Assembly: GCA_027067385.1 (NCBI GenBank)
Contig: JAMOVV010000099.1
Span: forward strand, 1-37,866
Direction: 5' to 3'
Source: Desulfarculaceae bacterium
GTDB lineage: Bacteria; Desulfobacterota; Desulfarculia; Desulfarculales; Desulfarculaceae
Length of the DNA stretch: 37,866 nt
How positions within the stretch are numbered: position 1 is the stretch's first letter; each line of letters starts with the position of its first letter. Positions 29,999 to 36,683 of this stretch are shown here, piece by piece. Under the pieces are notes generated by a model. It was not told the origin of the DNA, searched no databases, and saw nothing but the letters and a program-made list of their open reading frames with translations. A program made the position numbers and the translations under genes.

Positions 29999-31099
29999 TC
30001 AGCTTGTGGGAATCGATATCACAAAAGTAGTCCCCTCCGCCGGCTGGGATTTAACCTGTATCTCGCCGCCGTGGGCGCGCACCACGCGCCGGGCGATGGA
30101 CAGCCCCAGGCCGGTGCCGGGCTTCTTTTTAAGCTCCGGGCTCTTGGACCGGAAAAAGTCGTCAAAAATATAATCCTGCTCCGCCTCGGGTATGCCGGGA
30201 CCCTGGTCGCTGATGGCCAGGTCCAGCCAGCCCGGGCTGGTGCGGCAGGTTATGCGTACCTCGCCGCCGGGGCGGTTGTACTTAACCGCGTTGCTGGTGA
30301 TGTTGTAGAGCGCCTCCAAAAGGCTTTCGGAGTCTACCTTGACCAGTTGGTCGCGGTCGAAGTCTTCCACCACCAGGCTCTGGCCGGCGGTGTCGGTGTC
30401 GAGCTTGGTGCGCTGGGCCAGGGTGTCGATGATCGAGGCCAGGGTGACCGGCTCCCTGCGCTCGGCCACGCCGCTCTCGGCGATGCGGCTCATGGCCAAC
30501 CAGGCGTTGATAGTGCCCAACAGATCGTCGAGCCGCACCACCGCTCGTTCGATTATCTCGCGGTAGGCCTCTTCCATGGGACCCAGGCTCTGGTTGATCA
30601 CCACCTCCATCAACTGGCGCACCGCCGAGAGCGGCGAGCGCATCTGGTGGGTGACCATGGTGACGAAGTTGGCCTCCATGCGGGCCTTTTCCTCGCGCAG
30701 CTCCTTGGTCTCCAGCTCCAGGAAACGGTGCTCAAAGCCGCGCACCACCGCCCGCCGCAGCTCGTCGGGCGAAAAGGGCTTGGGCAGGAAATCGTAGGCC
30801 CCGTTTTTCATGGCGTCGATGGCCGCCTGCAGGGTGGCGTGGCCGGTGACCATGATGCAGATGATGGCCGGGTCGTATTCCTGCACCGCGGCCAGCACCT
30901 CCTGGCCGCTGATGCCGGGCATGGCCAAATCCACCAGTACCAAGTCCGGCGGGTCGGCCTTGATGGATTCCAGCCCCTGCTCGCCGCTGACGGCGAGGGT
31001 CACCTCGTAGCCCCAGCGGGTCAGCAGAACTTCCGCCGACTCGCGGGCCACTTCGTCATCGTCGATGACCAGCACTCGAGGCTTTGTGCGCAGCACCAT
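29999..31099 (-). CDS. Receiver-histidine kinase hybrid, soluble
   Basis: The 366-residue protein has an N-terminal receiver domain (D14/D15 acidic pair, phosphoacceptor D57 in LVLVDLAMPG, K107). After a short coiled linker come a HisKA dimerisation helix with H151 in VTHQMRSPLSAV and a HATPase domain with N-box NITSNAVKY, G1 DQGPGIP and G2 GTGLGLS. It has no membrane segment or PAS/HAMP domain, so it receives its signal from another protein by phosphotransfer, or from cytoplasmic partners. It lies between a lone receiver gene and rnfC on the same strand, which suggests control of, or sensing by, the Rnf system. No DNA-binding output domain is present in either gene. Confidence 0.92.
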   Translation of the reverse strand: MVLRTKPRVLVIDDDEVARESAEVLLTRWGYEVTLAVSGEQGLESIKADPPDLVLVDLAMPGISGQEVLAAVQEYDPAIICIMVTGHATLQAAIDAMKNGAYDFLPKPFSPDELRRAVVRGFEHRFLELETKELREEKARMEANFVTMVTHQMRSPLSAVRQLMEVVINQSLGPMEEAYREIIERAVVRLDDLLGTINAWLAMSRIAESGVAERREPVTLASIIDTLAQRTKLDTDTAGQSLVVEDFDRDQLVKVDSESLLEALYNITSNAVKYNRPGGEVRITCRTSPGWLDLAISDQGPGIPEAEQDYIFDDFFRSKSPELKKKPGTGLGLSIARRVVRAHGGEIQVKSQPAEGTTFVISIPTS

Positions 31100-31112
31100 G
31101 GCCGCTCTTCTC

Positions 31113-31505
31113 TCAGGACGCCAGGAGTTGGTTCACCTTGGAATTCAACTCTTCGGCGGAGAAGGGCTTATCCAAGAAGGCGTCGCTGGCCGCGATCTGG
31201 GCCTGCTCGGGGATATCAAAACGCTCGCCGGTGATCTTCTTCACCGCCGAGACCATCAGCACCGGGATGTCACGGTAGTCCATGTATTCCGGCGTGCCAC
31301 GCAGGGTGGTGGTTACCGAAAACCCCTCGTAAATCGAGTCCATCATGATGTCTAAAATAATGAGGTCGGGGTCTTCGGATTTTACCTTTTCCAGGCCTTC
31401 TTTACTGTCGTTGGCCGAGGCCACGGAATGGCCGGCGGCCTTTAAGATCGCTTCGGTGGCCAGGATAAAATCCTCGTCGTCGTCAATGATCAAAATGTGC
31501 GCCAT
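31113..31505 (-). CDS. Stand-alone response-regulator receiver protein
   Basis: The 130-residue CheY-like single domain has D8-D10, phosphoacceptor D52 in LIILDIMMD, the Ser/Thr position in MVSAV and conserved K (DKPF). It has an insertion around residues 58-78 (IYEGFSVTTTLRGTPEYMD) common in some deltaproteobacterial receivers. It starts the kinase-rnf transcript, with only 13 bp to the kinase gene, and is presumably phosphorylated by, or passes phosphate to, that kinase. Output is by protein contact since no effector domain is attached. Confidence 0.92.
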   Translation of the reverse strand: MAHILIIDDDEDFILATEAILKAAGHSVASANDSKEGLEKVKSEDPDLIILDIMMDSIYEGFSVTTTLRGTPEYMDYRDIPVLMVSAVKKITGERFDIPEQAQIAASDAFLDKPFSAEELNSKVNQLLAS

Positions 31506-31543
31506 GGCTCCACCTTGAGACGGAGTAGATTAATGGGTCGGTC

Positions 31544-31560
31544 AAAGTGCGCCGCACTTT
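31544..31560. promoter_or_regulatory. 17-bp perfect palindrome (operator candidate)
   Basis: AAAGTGCG-C-CGCACTTT is a perfect 8-bp inverted repeat around one base, 39 bp before the receiver gene start. It overlaps the -10 box and start point of the candidate promoter, the position of a repressor site. Confidence 0.65.
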
Positions 31561-31584
31561 AACGCGATATGTCCCCCAAGTCAA
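31556..31584 (-). promoter_or_regulatory. Promoter of the receiver-kinase-rnf operon
   Basis: On the minus strand TTGACT (31584-31579) and TAAAGT (31561-31556) are 17 bp apart. The -10 overlaps the palindrome at 31544-31560. No other good promoter was seen between here and rnfC, so this may drive the whole block. Confidence 0.6.
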
Positions 31585-31599
31585 CCAAACTCGGCAAAT

Positions 31600-31786
31600 A
31601 GCCTTTATTATTTTTTAATATCAACGCGTTACGCGTTGTGCAATTTTTCATAAAGGCCCTGACCGCACACCCGGGGACCGTGGGGCCCCTGGCTTGGGCC
31701 GCCTGGCGGCGCCCTGGCCGCACCGCGGCCGGTGGCCGCGGCGGCGGGATTGGCAGGGGATGATGCCTGGCCGGTTTGCCGGCGGG
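31600..31786. other. Intergenic region with two inverted repeats
   Basis: An AT-rich patch contains CAACGCG-TTA-CGCGTTG (31622-31638), followed by ATTTTT on the + strand. A GC-rich stretch contains CCGCGGCC-GGT-GGCCGCGG (31723-31741). The second lies downstream of the GNAT gene without a U-run. No open reading frame is supported. Confidence 0.5.
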
Positions 31787-32365
31787 TCAGTAACGGTACA
31801 GAAACTCCTTTTCGCCTTGCCGCTTGAGCCGTTTGAGCAGGATAATGACATCATAGGGGTTGCCGTCGAGGTCCACCCGGAAGTCCTCCAGGATGGCCTT
31901 GAGTTCAAAGCCCAGGCGCTTGCAGGCGGTGATGAGCTCCTGCTGGTCCATGCGTATTTCAACCTGGAGCAGCATGAGCTGCATTTCATCGGCGGTCTGG
32001 CTCAAGAAGCGCATCAGGGCAGATCCCATACCCAGGTCGCGGTAGTGGGGGTGGACGATGGTTTGCACCTTGGCCCGGTGGGCGCTGGAGTAGGCGCCGC
32101 GGCGGAAGAAGGCATAGGCGCTGAGCACGTGGTCGGAGTCCAGGTCAAAGGCCCCCAGCATCTTGGGGTTGGCCCCGCCCAGTTGGGCCATGGCCGCCCG
32201 CACCGCCTTGGGGTCCACCAGGTCGTGGGATACATTGGCGTGCTGCTCGCGGTCCAGGCTGTCGATGAATTGCAACACCAGTTCCAAGTCGTCGGGTTGC
32301 AGCCACTTGAGGCCCACGTCCCGGCCGTCGTTGAGGATTACGGTGGTGAAATATTGGCCGCTCAT
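31787..32365 (-). CDS. GNAT-family N-acetyltransferase
   Basis: The 192-residue protein has the acetyl-CoA-binding motif HYRDLGMGSAL (R/Q-x-x-G-x-G/A) near 107-117, preceded by the beta-strand AKVQTIV. LVQF-type strands and KRLGFELKAIL near the C-terminus are typical of the family. It begins with ATG at 32365 with GGGGAGG upstream. Substrate unknown: it could be a small molecule, an amine or a protein. Single gene; the C-terminal Lys/Arg run (LKRLKRQGEKEF) is unusual but not informative. Confidence 0.88.
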   Translation of the reverse strand: MSGQYFTTVILNDGRDVGLKWLQPDDLELVLQFIDSLDREQHANVSHDLVDPKAVRAAMAQLGGANPKMLGAFDLDSDHVLSAYAFFRRGAYSSAHRAKVQTIVHPHYRDLGMGSALMRFLSQTADEMQLMLLQVEIRMDQQELITACKRLGFELKAILEDFRVDLDGNPYDVIILLKRLKRQGEKEFLYRY

Positions 32366-32381
32366 GGCTACCTCCCCGCGT

Positions 32382-32413
32382 TGACCGGCCTGGTGGTCAT
32401 TTGGTGACCGGCC
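32382..32413. repeat. Direct repeat TGACCGGCC
   Basis: Two identical 9-bp copies (32382-32390 and 32405-32413) begin 23 bp apart, just upstream of the GNAT gene. Spacing near two helical turns would fit a dimeric regulator, but the evidence is thin. Confidence 0.4.
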
Positions 32414-32507
32414 CTGCTGTTTGGTAGCATTTGTGGCCGTTAAAAGTCAATTGTCGCCGGGTGATTGAAAAATCCACCCCCAGCGGCGGCGTCCGGTTGA
32501 TTTATCC

Positions 32508-32537
32508 TTGACACCCGCCGGGGGATATGTCTAAGTC
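32508..32537 (+). promoter_or_regulatory. Candidate promoter of iorAB
   Basis: TTGACA (32508-32513) is followed after 18 bp by TAAGTC (32532-32537), the same pair and spacing as before the beta-barrel gene. The -10 is poor by the E. coli standard. The start codon is 125 bp downstream. Confidence 0.45.
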
Positions 32538-32539
32538 AC

Positions 32540-32560
32540 TTTGTAGCTAATTTGTAACTA
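32540..32560. repeat. Tandem TTTGTARCTA sites before iorA
   Basis: TTTGTAGCTA (32540-32549) and TTTGTAACTA (32551-32560) are repeated with an 11-bp period, one turn of the helix, immediately downstream of the candidate -10 box. This arrangement suits a transcription-factor binding site. Confidence 0.45.
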
Positions 32561-32662
32561 CGGGCCCCGGAGGTTGGCCGCCCGCAACGGGCAGCCGTGT
32601 AGGCGGGAGGCTGCTGCTTTTCCACCGTAGGGGACCGCTAACCATTGGGTGGAGATCAAAAT

Positions 32663-34570
32663 ATGGACAAGCTCTTGACCACCTCGGGAGGCAGGCAGCA
32701 GTTGCTGCTGGGCAACGAGGCCATAGTACGGGGCGCCTTGGAGGCGGGGGTGGCGTTCGTCACCTGTTACCCCGGTACCCCCTCGTCGGAAGTCCCCGAT
32801 ACTTTTTACCGCCTGCGCAAACAGAACCCCGGCGCCACCAGGTATTATTTCGAGTATTCGACCAACGAGAAGGTCGCCCTGGAGTGCGCCGCCGGGGCCG
32901 CGGTCGCCGGGCTGCGCACCATGTGCACCATGAAGCACGTGGGGGTCAACGTGGCCGCCGACCCGCTGATGACCCTGGCCTACGTGGGGGTCAACGCCGG
33001 CATGGTGATCCTCACCGCCGACGACCCCTCGCTCTTTTCCAGCCAGAACGAGCAGGACAACCGCTACTACGCGCGCCTGTCAGGCCTGCCCCTGCTGGAG
33101 CCGGTGGGGCCGGCCGAGCTCAAAGAGGTCACCAAGTACGCCTTCTCCCTCAGCGAGGAGCTGGGCCTGCCGGTGCTGATGCGCACCACCACCCGGGTCA
33201 ACCACGCCCGTGAGCCGGTGCCCTTCCAGCGCCTGCCCAAGACCAAGACCCAGGGCAAGTTTGAAAAGGCTCCCTTCCAGTACGTCACCGTGCCGGCGGT
33301 GAGCCGCAACCTGCACCTCAAGCTGTTGGCGGCCCAGAAGCAGGCCCTGGCCATCAGCGAGAAATCCGATCTCAACAAGATCTTCGGCAGCGGCAAGCTC
33401 GGGGTGATCACCAGCGGCGTGAGCGTCAACTACGTGCTCGACGCGGTGGATGACCTGGGGGCCAAGAAGAAGATCAAGGTGCTGAAGCTGGGCTTCTCCT
33501 GGCCGCTGCCCGAAAAGAAGATCGCCCGCTTCCTAAAGAGCGTGGACAAGGTCCTGGTGGTGGAAGAGGGCGAGCCCATCGTGGAAGAGGCGGTCAACGC
33601 CATCGCCAACCGCTGCGGCGCCAAGTGCGACATCGGCGGCAAGCAGATGTGGAAATTCCCCCCGGTGTCGGTGGACGTGGAGCGTCCCAAGTTCCTGAGC
33701 CGGGCCTTTGAATACAACCCCCGCATGGTGCGCGAGGTCATGGCCAAGTACTTCGGCCTCAAGCAGCAGGCGCCCAGGCCGGTGAGCCTCAAGGGCATAC
33801 CCGATCTGCCGGGGCGTCCGCCCAACCTCTGCGCCGGCTGCCCCCACCGGGCCACCTTCTACGCGGTGAAAGAGGTGGTGGGTCCCGATGCCATCCATCC
33901 CACTGACATCGGCTGCTACACCCTGGGGCTGCTGCCGCCGATCTCCATGGCCGACTTCCTCATCTGCATGGGATCGTCGGTCTCCAGCTCCGGCGGCCTG
34001 TCCTTTGCCACCGGCAAAAAGACGGTGAGCTTCATCGGCGACTCGACCTTCTTCCACTCCGGCCTCACCGGCCTGGTCAACGCGGTGCACAACAACCACG
34101 ACTTCACCCTGGTCATCCTGGACAACGGCACCACGGCCATGACCGGCCACCAGCCCAACCCCGGGGTGGATACCGAGGCCCTGGGCGATCCCACCACCCA
34201 CATCGATATCGAGCAGGTGGTGCGCGGCCTGGGGGTGCAGCACGTCACCACCATCAAGCCGTTCAAGGTCCGCTCGGCCATGGCCGCCATCCAAAAGGCG
34301 GTGGACTTCAAGGGCGTGAGCGTGATCATCAGCCAGGAGCTGTGTCCCCTCTACGCCCGCCGGGTGGCGCCCAAGACCAAGCGCCCCTTTGCGGTTAACC
34401 CCAACAAGTGCAAGGGCCACCTGGACTGCATCCAGAAAGTAGCCTGCCCGGCCATGTTCCTGGATGACCAGGGCAAGGCCCAGATCAACCCGTTGCAATG
34501 TATCGGCTGCGCTCTCTGCGCCCAGATTTGTCCGGAGAACGCTATTCTACCCGTCAAGGCCAAGGCTTAA
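32663..34570 (+). CDS. iorA: Indolepyruvate ferredoxin oxidoreductase, alpha
   Basis: IorA is the catalytic subunit that converts arylpyruvates, CoA and oxidised ferredoxin to aryl-acetyl-CoA, CO2 and reduced ferredoxin. The 635-residue sequence has the pyrimidine-binding domain (TCYPGTPSSEVPDTFYRL), CPHRATFYAV and the thiamine-diphosphate motif GDSTFFHSG near 458-466 with LDNGTTAMTGHQPNPG. A C-terminal two-cluster ferredoxin domain (CKGHLDCIQKVACP, CIGCALCAQICP) follows. ATG 32663 is chosen over an upstream TTG because GGAG lies eight bases before it. Its partner iorB follows 12 bp later. An obvious supplier of reduced ferredoxin to Rnf. Confidence 0.96.
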   Translation: MDKLLTTSGGRQQLLLGNEAIVRGALEAGVAFVTCYPGTPSSEVPDTFYRLRKQNPGATRYYFEYSTNEKVALECAAGAAVAGLRTMCTMKHVGVNVAADPLMTLAYVGVNAGMVILTADDPSLFSSQNEQDNRYYARLSGLPLLEPVGPAELKEVTKYAFSLSEELGLPVLMRTTTRVNHAREPVPFQRLPKTKTQGKFEKAPFQYVTVPAVSRNLHLKLLAAQKQALAISEKSDLNKIFGSGKLGVITSGVSVNYVLDAVDDLGAKKKIKVLKLGFSWPLPEKKIARFLKSVDKVLVVEEGEPIVEEAVNAIANRCGAKCDIGGKQMWKFPPVSVDVERPKFLSRAFEYNPRMVREVMAKYFGLKQQAPRPVSLKGIPDLPGRPPNLCAGCPHRATFYAVKEVVGPDAIHPTDIGCYTLGLLPPISMADFLICMGSSVSSSGGLSFATGKKTVSFIGDSTFFHSGLTGLVNAVHNNHDFTLVILDNGTTAMTGHQPNPGVDTEALGDPTTHIDIEQVVRGLGVQHVTTIKPFKVRSAMAAIQKAVDFKGVSVIISQELCPLYARRVAPKTKRPFAVNPNKCKGHLDCIQKVACPAMFLDDQGKAQINPLQCIGCALCAQICPENAILPVKAKA

Positions 34571-34582
34571 GGAGGTGGCACC

Positions 34583-35176
34583 ATGAAGACCATGCGTATC
34601 GTAAATGTGGCGGTGGGCGGTCAGGGCAACCTCTTGGCCAGCAACCTGTTGGGCCAGGCGGCCCTGGACTCCGGCGTACCGGTGGTGGTGAGCGAGATTC
34701 ACGGCATGGCCCAGCGCGGCGGCGTGGTGGAGAGCGCCATCATCCTCGGCGGCGCCCGCAGCCCGGTGGTGGCCGACGGCGAGGCCGACATCATCGTCAG
34801 CTTCGAGCCGGTGGAGACCATGCGTATCTTAAACAAGGCCAACCGGGACACCCTGGTGTTGACCAACACCCGTCCCTTGCCGCCCTTCACCGTGGCCATC
34901 GGGGCGGCCCCGTACCCCGACACCACCGAGGCCCTGAAAGTGGTAGGCCGCAAGGTGGGTAAGCTCATCGCCTTTGACGGCCAGGATCTGGCCGAGCAGG
35001 CCGAAAACCCCCTGAGCCTCAACATGGTGATGCTGGGAGCCCTGTTCGCCACCGGCGAGCTGGCGGTGCCGGTGAAGTCCATCAAGAAAATGATTCGCCA
35101 AAACACCAAGAAGCGGTTCGTGCCCTCGAATATCAAGGCCTTTGACCTGGGATACAAGGCCGCTTTGGCTGCTTAA
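34583..35176 (+). CDS. iorB: Indolepyruvate ferredoxin oxidoreductase, beta
   Basis: The 197-residue gamma/beta-type subunit of 2-oxoacid:ferredoxin oxidoreductases has the nucleotide-like fold motif VAVGGQGNLLASNLLGQAA. EIHGMAQRGGVVESAI, typical of IorB, follows. The start has GGAGG upstream. Together with IorA it makes an alpha2beta2 enzyme in the cytoplasm. It ends 24 bp before a strong terminator, so the operon is just iorAB. Confidence 0.95.
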   Translation: MKTMRIVNVAVGGQGNLLASNLLGQAALDSGVPVVVSEIHGMAQRGGVVESAIILGGARSPVVADGEADIIVSFEPVETMRILNKANRDTLVLTNTRPLPPFTVAIGAAPYPDTTEALKVVGRKVGKLIAFDGQDLAEQAENPLSLNMVMLGALFATGELAVPVKSIKKMIRQNTKKRFVPSNIKAFDLGYKAALAA

Positions 35177-35199
35177 GCACGAATCGTCCTTCCGACGGC

Positions 35200-35233
35200 G
35201 GCCGCCCCGCACCAGCGGGGCGGCCTTTTCTTT
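35200..35233 (+). terminator. Terminator of iorAB
   Basis: GGCCGCCCCGC (35200-35210) and GCGGGGCGGCC (35215-35225) form a perfect 11-bp stem with loop ACCA, followed by TTTTCTTT. Confidence 0.93.
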
Positions 35234-35261
35234 GGCCGGAACGCCGCAGAACCGGCGCGAT

Positions 35262-36683
35262 CTAAAACTGGAAATAAATGAAGGTAGAGCTCTCCGGGCT
35301 GCGCAGGATGAGGATACCCAGCAGCAACAGGCCACCGACCACGGCCTGGGCCAGGGCGCGGGGCCAGGCCATGGTGGCCTGGTCGCCACCGGCGTCGCCG
35401 GCAAAGTGGTCGTAGGCGGCGTGCAGCCACAGGGGCAGGGAGTAGAGGAAGACGAGCCCCAGCAGGTAGGCGGCCACCGAGACGTCCAGGGGTGTGTACT
35501 GGCCGGGTGACAGGCTCAACAGCTTAAGCAGCCAGTGCAGGTCGGTTTCGCGGAACATCATCCAGCCCACGGTGACCAGGGCGTAGGTGCCAAGCACCTT
35601 TAGGGGCAGGAGCCAGGGGATGGGGCGGTGCCCGGCCGGAATCAGGCGTCGCAGCATGCGCTCGCCCAGTACCAGCAATCCGTGGTAGCCGCCCCAGATC
35701 ACAAAGTTCCAACTGGCCCCGTGCCACAGGCCCGAGAGCAGGAAGGTGATCATGATGTTAAACGCCCCCCGCCAGGGCCCCACCCGGCTGCCGCCCAGGG
35801 GGATGTAGACGTAGTCCCGGAACCAGTAGGACAGCGACATGTGCCAGCGCCGCCAAAAGTCGGCCGGCGAACGTGACAGGTAAGGGTGATCGAAGTTGCG
35901 CACCAGTTCAAAGCCCAACAAACGGGCGCTGCCCCGGGCGATGTCGGTGTAGGCCCAGAAGTCGGCCAGTATCTGGATGGAAAAGGCAAAGGCGCCGGTC
36001 CACAGCAGGTAGAAGCCGGCGTTGTCCAGGGCGAAGATACGGTCGGCGATCTGGGCCACGTTGTCGGCGATCACCAGCTTTTTGAAAAACCCCCAAAGCA
36101 GCAACAGCACCCCGCTGCGGGCCGCCTCCAGACTGAAGCGGCGCTCTTTTTCCACCTGGGGCAGCAGGTTTCCGGCCCGCTCGATGGGCCCGGCCACCAG
36201 TTGGGGAAAAAACGATACAAACAGGGCGAAGTCCAGGAAATCGCGGCGGGCCTCGAGCTGGCCGCGGTAGACGTCGATGCTGTAACCCATGGCCTGGAAG
36301 GTATAGAAAGATATGCCCACCGGCAGCATCACCGACAGGGTGGTCTTGAAGGTGGGCAAGCCGGCCAGCTCCAGCACGGCCGCCAGGTTGTCCACAAAGA
36401 AGTTGAAGTACTTGTAGACCCCCAACAGCCCCAGGCTCAGGGTGATGCCCAACAGCAGTACGGTCTTCTTGCGCTGGGGCAGGCGCGTGATACCCAGGCC
36501 GCACAAGTAGTTCGCCGTGGTGGTGAACAGGATGAGCAGCAGGAACCACAGGTGGACGTAGCAATAGAAGAAGTAGCTGGCCACCAGGAGAAACAGGTTG
36601 CGCCAACGGTGGCGGGGCAAGGCCCAATGGCAGACCAGCACCAGGACCAAGAAGGCGATGTAGTCCAAGCTGTTGAAGATCAT
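35262..36683 (-). CDS. MBOAT-family O-acyltransferase (AlgI-like)
   Basis: The 473-residue inner-membrane acyltransferase has about 11-13 hydrophobic segments. The first is preceded by MIFNSLDYIAF, a standard AlgI start, and MLPVGISFYTFQAMGYSIDVYRG and FFPQLVAGPIERA are typical. The catalytic region contains FWRRWHMSLSYWFRDYVYIPLGG (H281) and SGLWHGASWNFVIWG (H321). It moves acetyl or another acyl group across the membrane to a saccharide or other acceptor. The next gene (-, overlapping by 4 bp) is an SGNH-like partner, the usual pair for polysaccharide O-acetylation. No polysaccharide synthesis gene is visible in the window, so the acceptor is unknown. Confidence 0.94.
   Translation of the reverse strand: MIFNSLDYIAFLVLVLVCHWALPRHRWRNLFLLVASYFFYCYVHLWFLLLILFTTTANYLCGLGITRLPQRKKTVLLLGITLSLGLLGVYKYFNFFVDNLAAVLELAGLPTFKTTLSVMLPVGISFYTFQAMGYSIDVYRGQLEARRDFLDFALFVSFFPQLVAGPIERAGNLLPQVEKERRFSLEAARSGVLLLLWGFFKKLVIADNVAQIADRIFALDNAGFYLLWTGAFAFSIQILADFWAYTDIARGSARLLGFELVRNFDHPYLSRSPADFWRRWHMSLSYWFRDYVYIPLGGSRVGPWRGAFNIMITFLLSGLWHGASWNFVIWGGYHGLLVLGERMLRRLIPAGHRPIPWLLPLKVLGTYALVTVGWMMFRETDLHWLLKLLSLSPGQYTPLDVSVAAYLLGLVFLYSLPLWLHAAYDHFAGDAGGDQATMAWPRALAQAVVGGLLLLGILILRSPESSTFIYFQF

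Noticed and set aside
28431-30173. 580-residue open frame on the plus strand
   Set aside because: It covers rnfC and the kinase gene on the opposite strand, both with clear domains; no motif supports it.
31723-31741. Terminator of the GNAT gene
   Set aside because: The inverted repeat is perfect but has no U-run on the minus strand.
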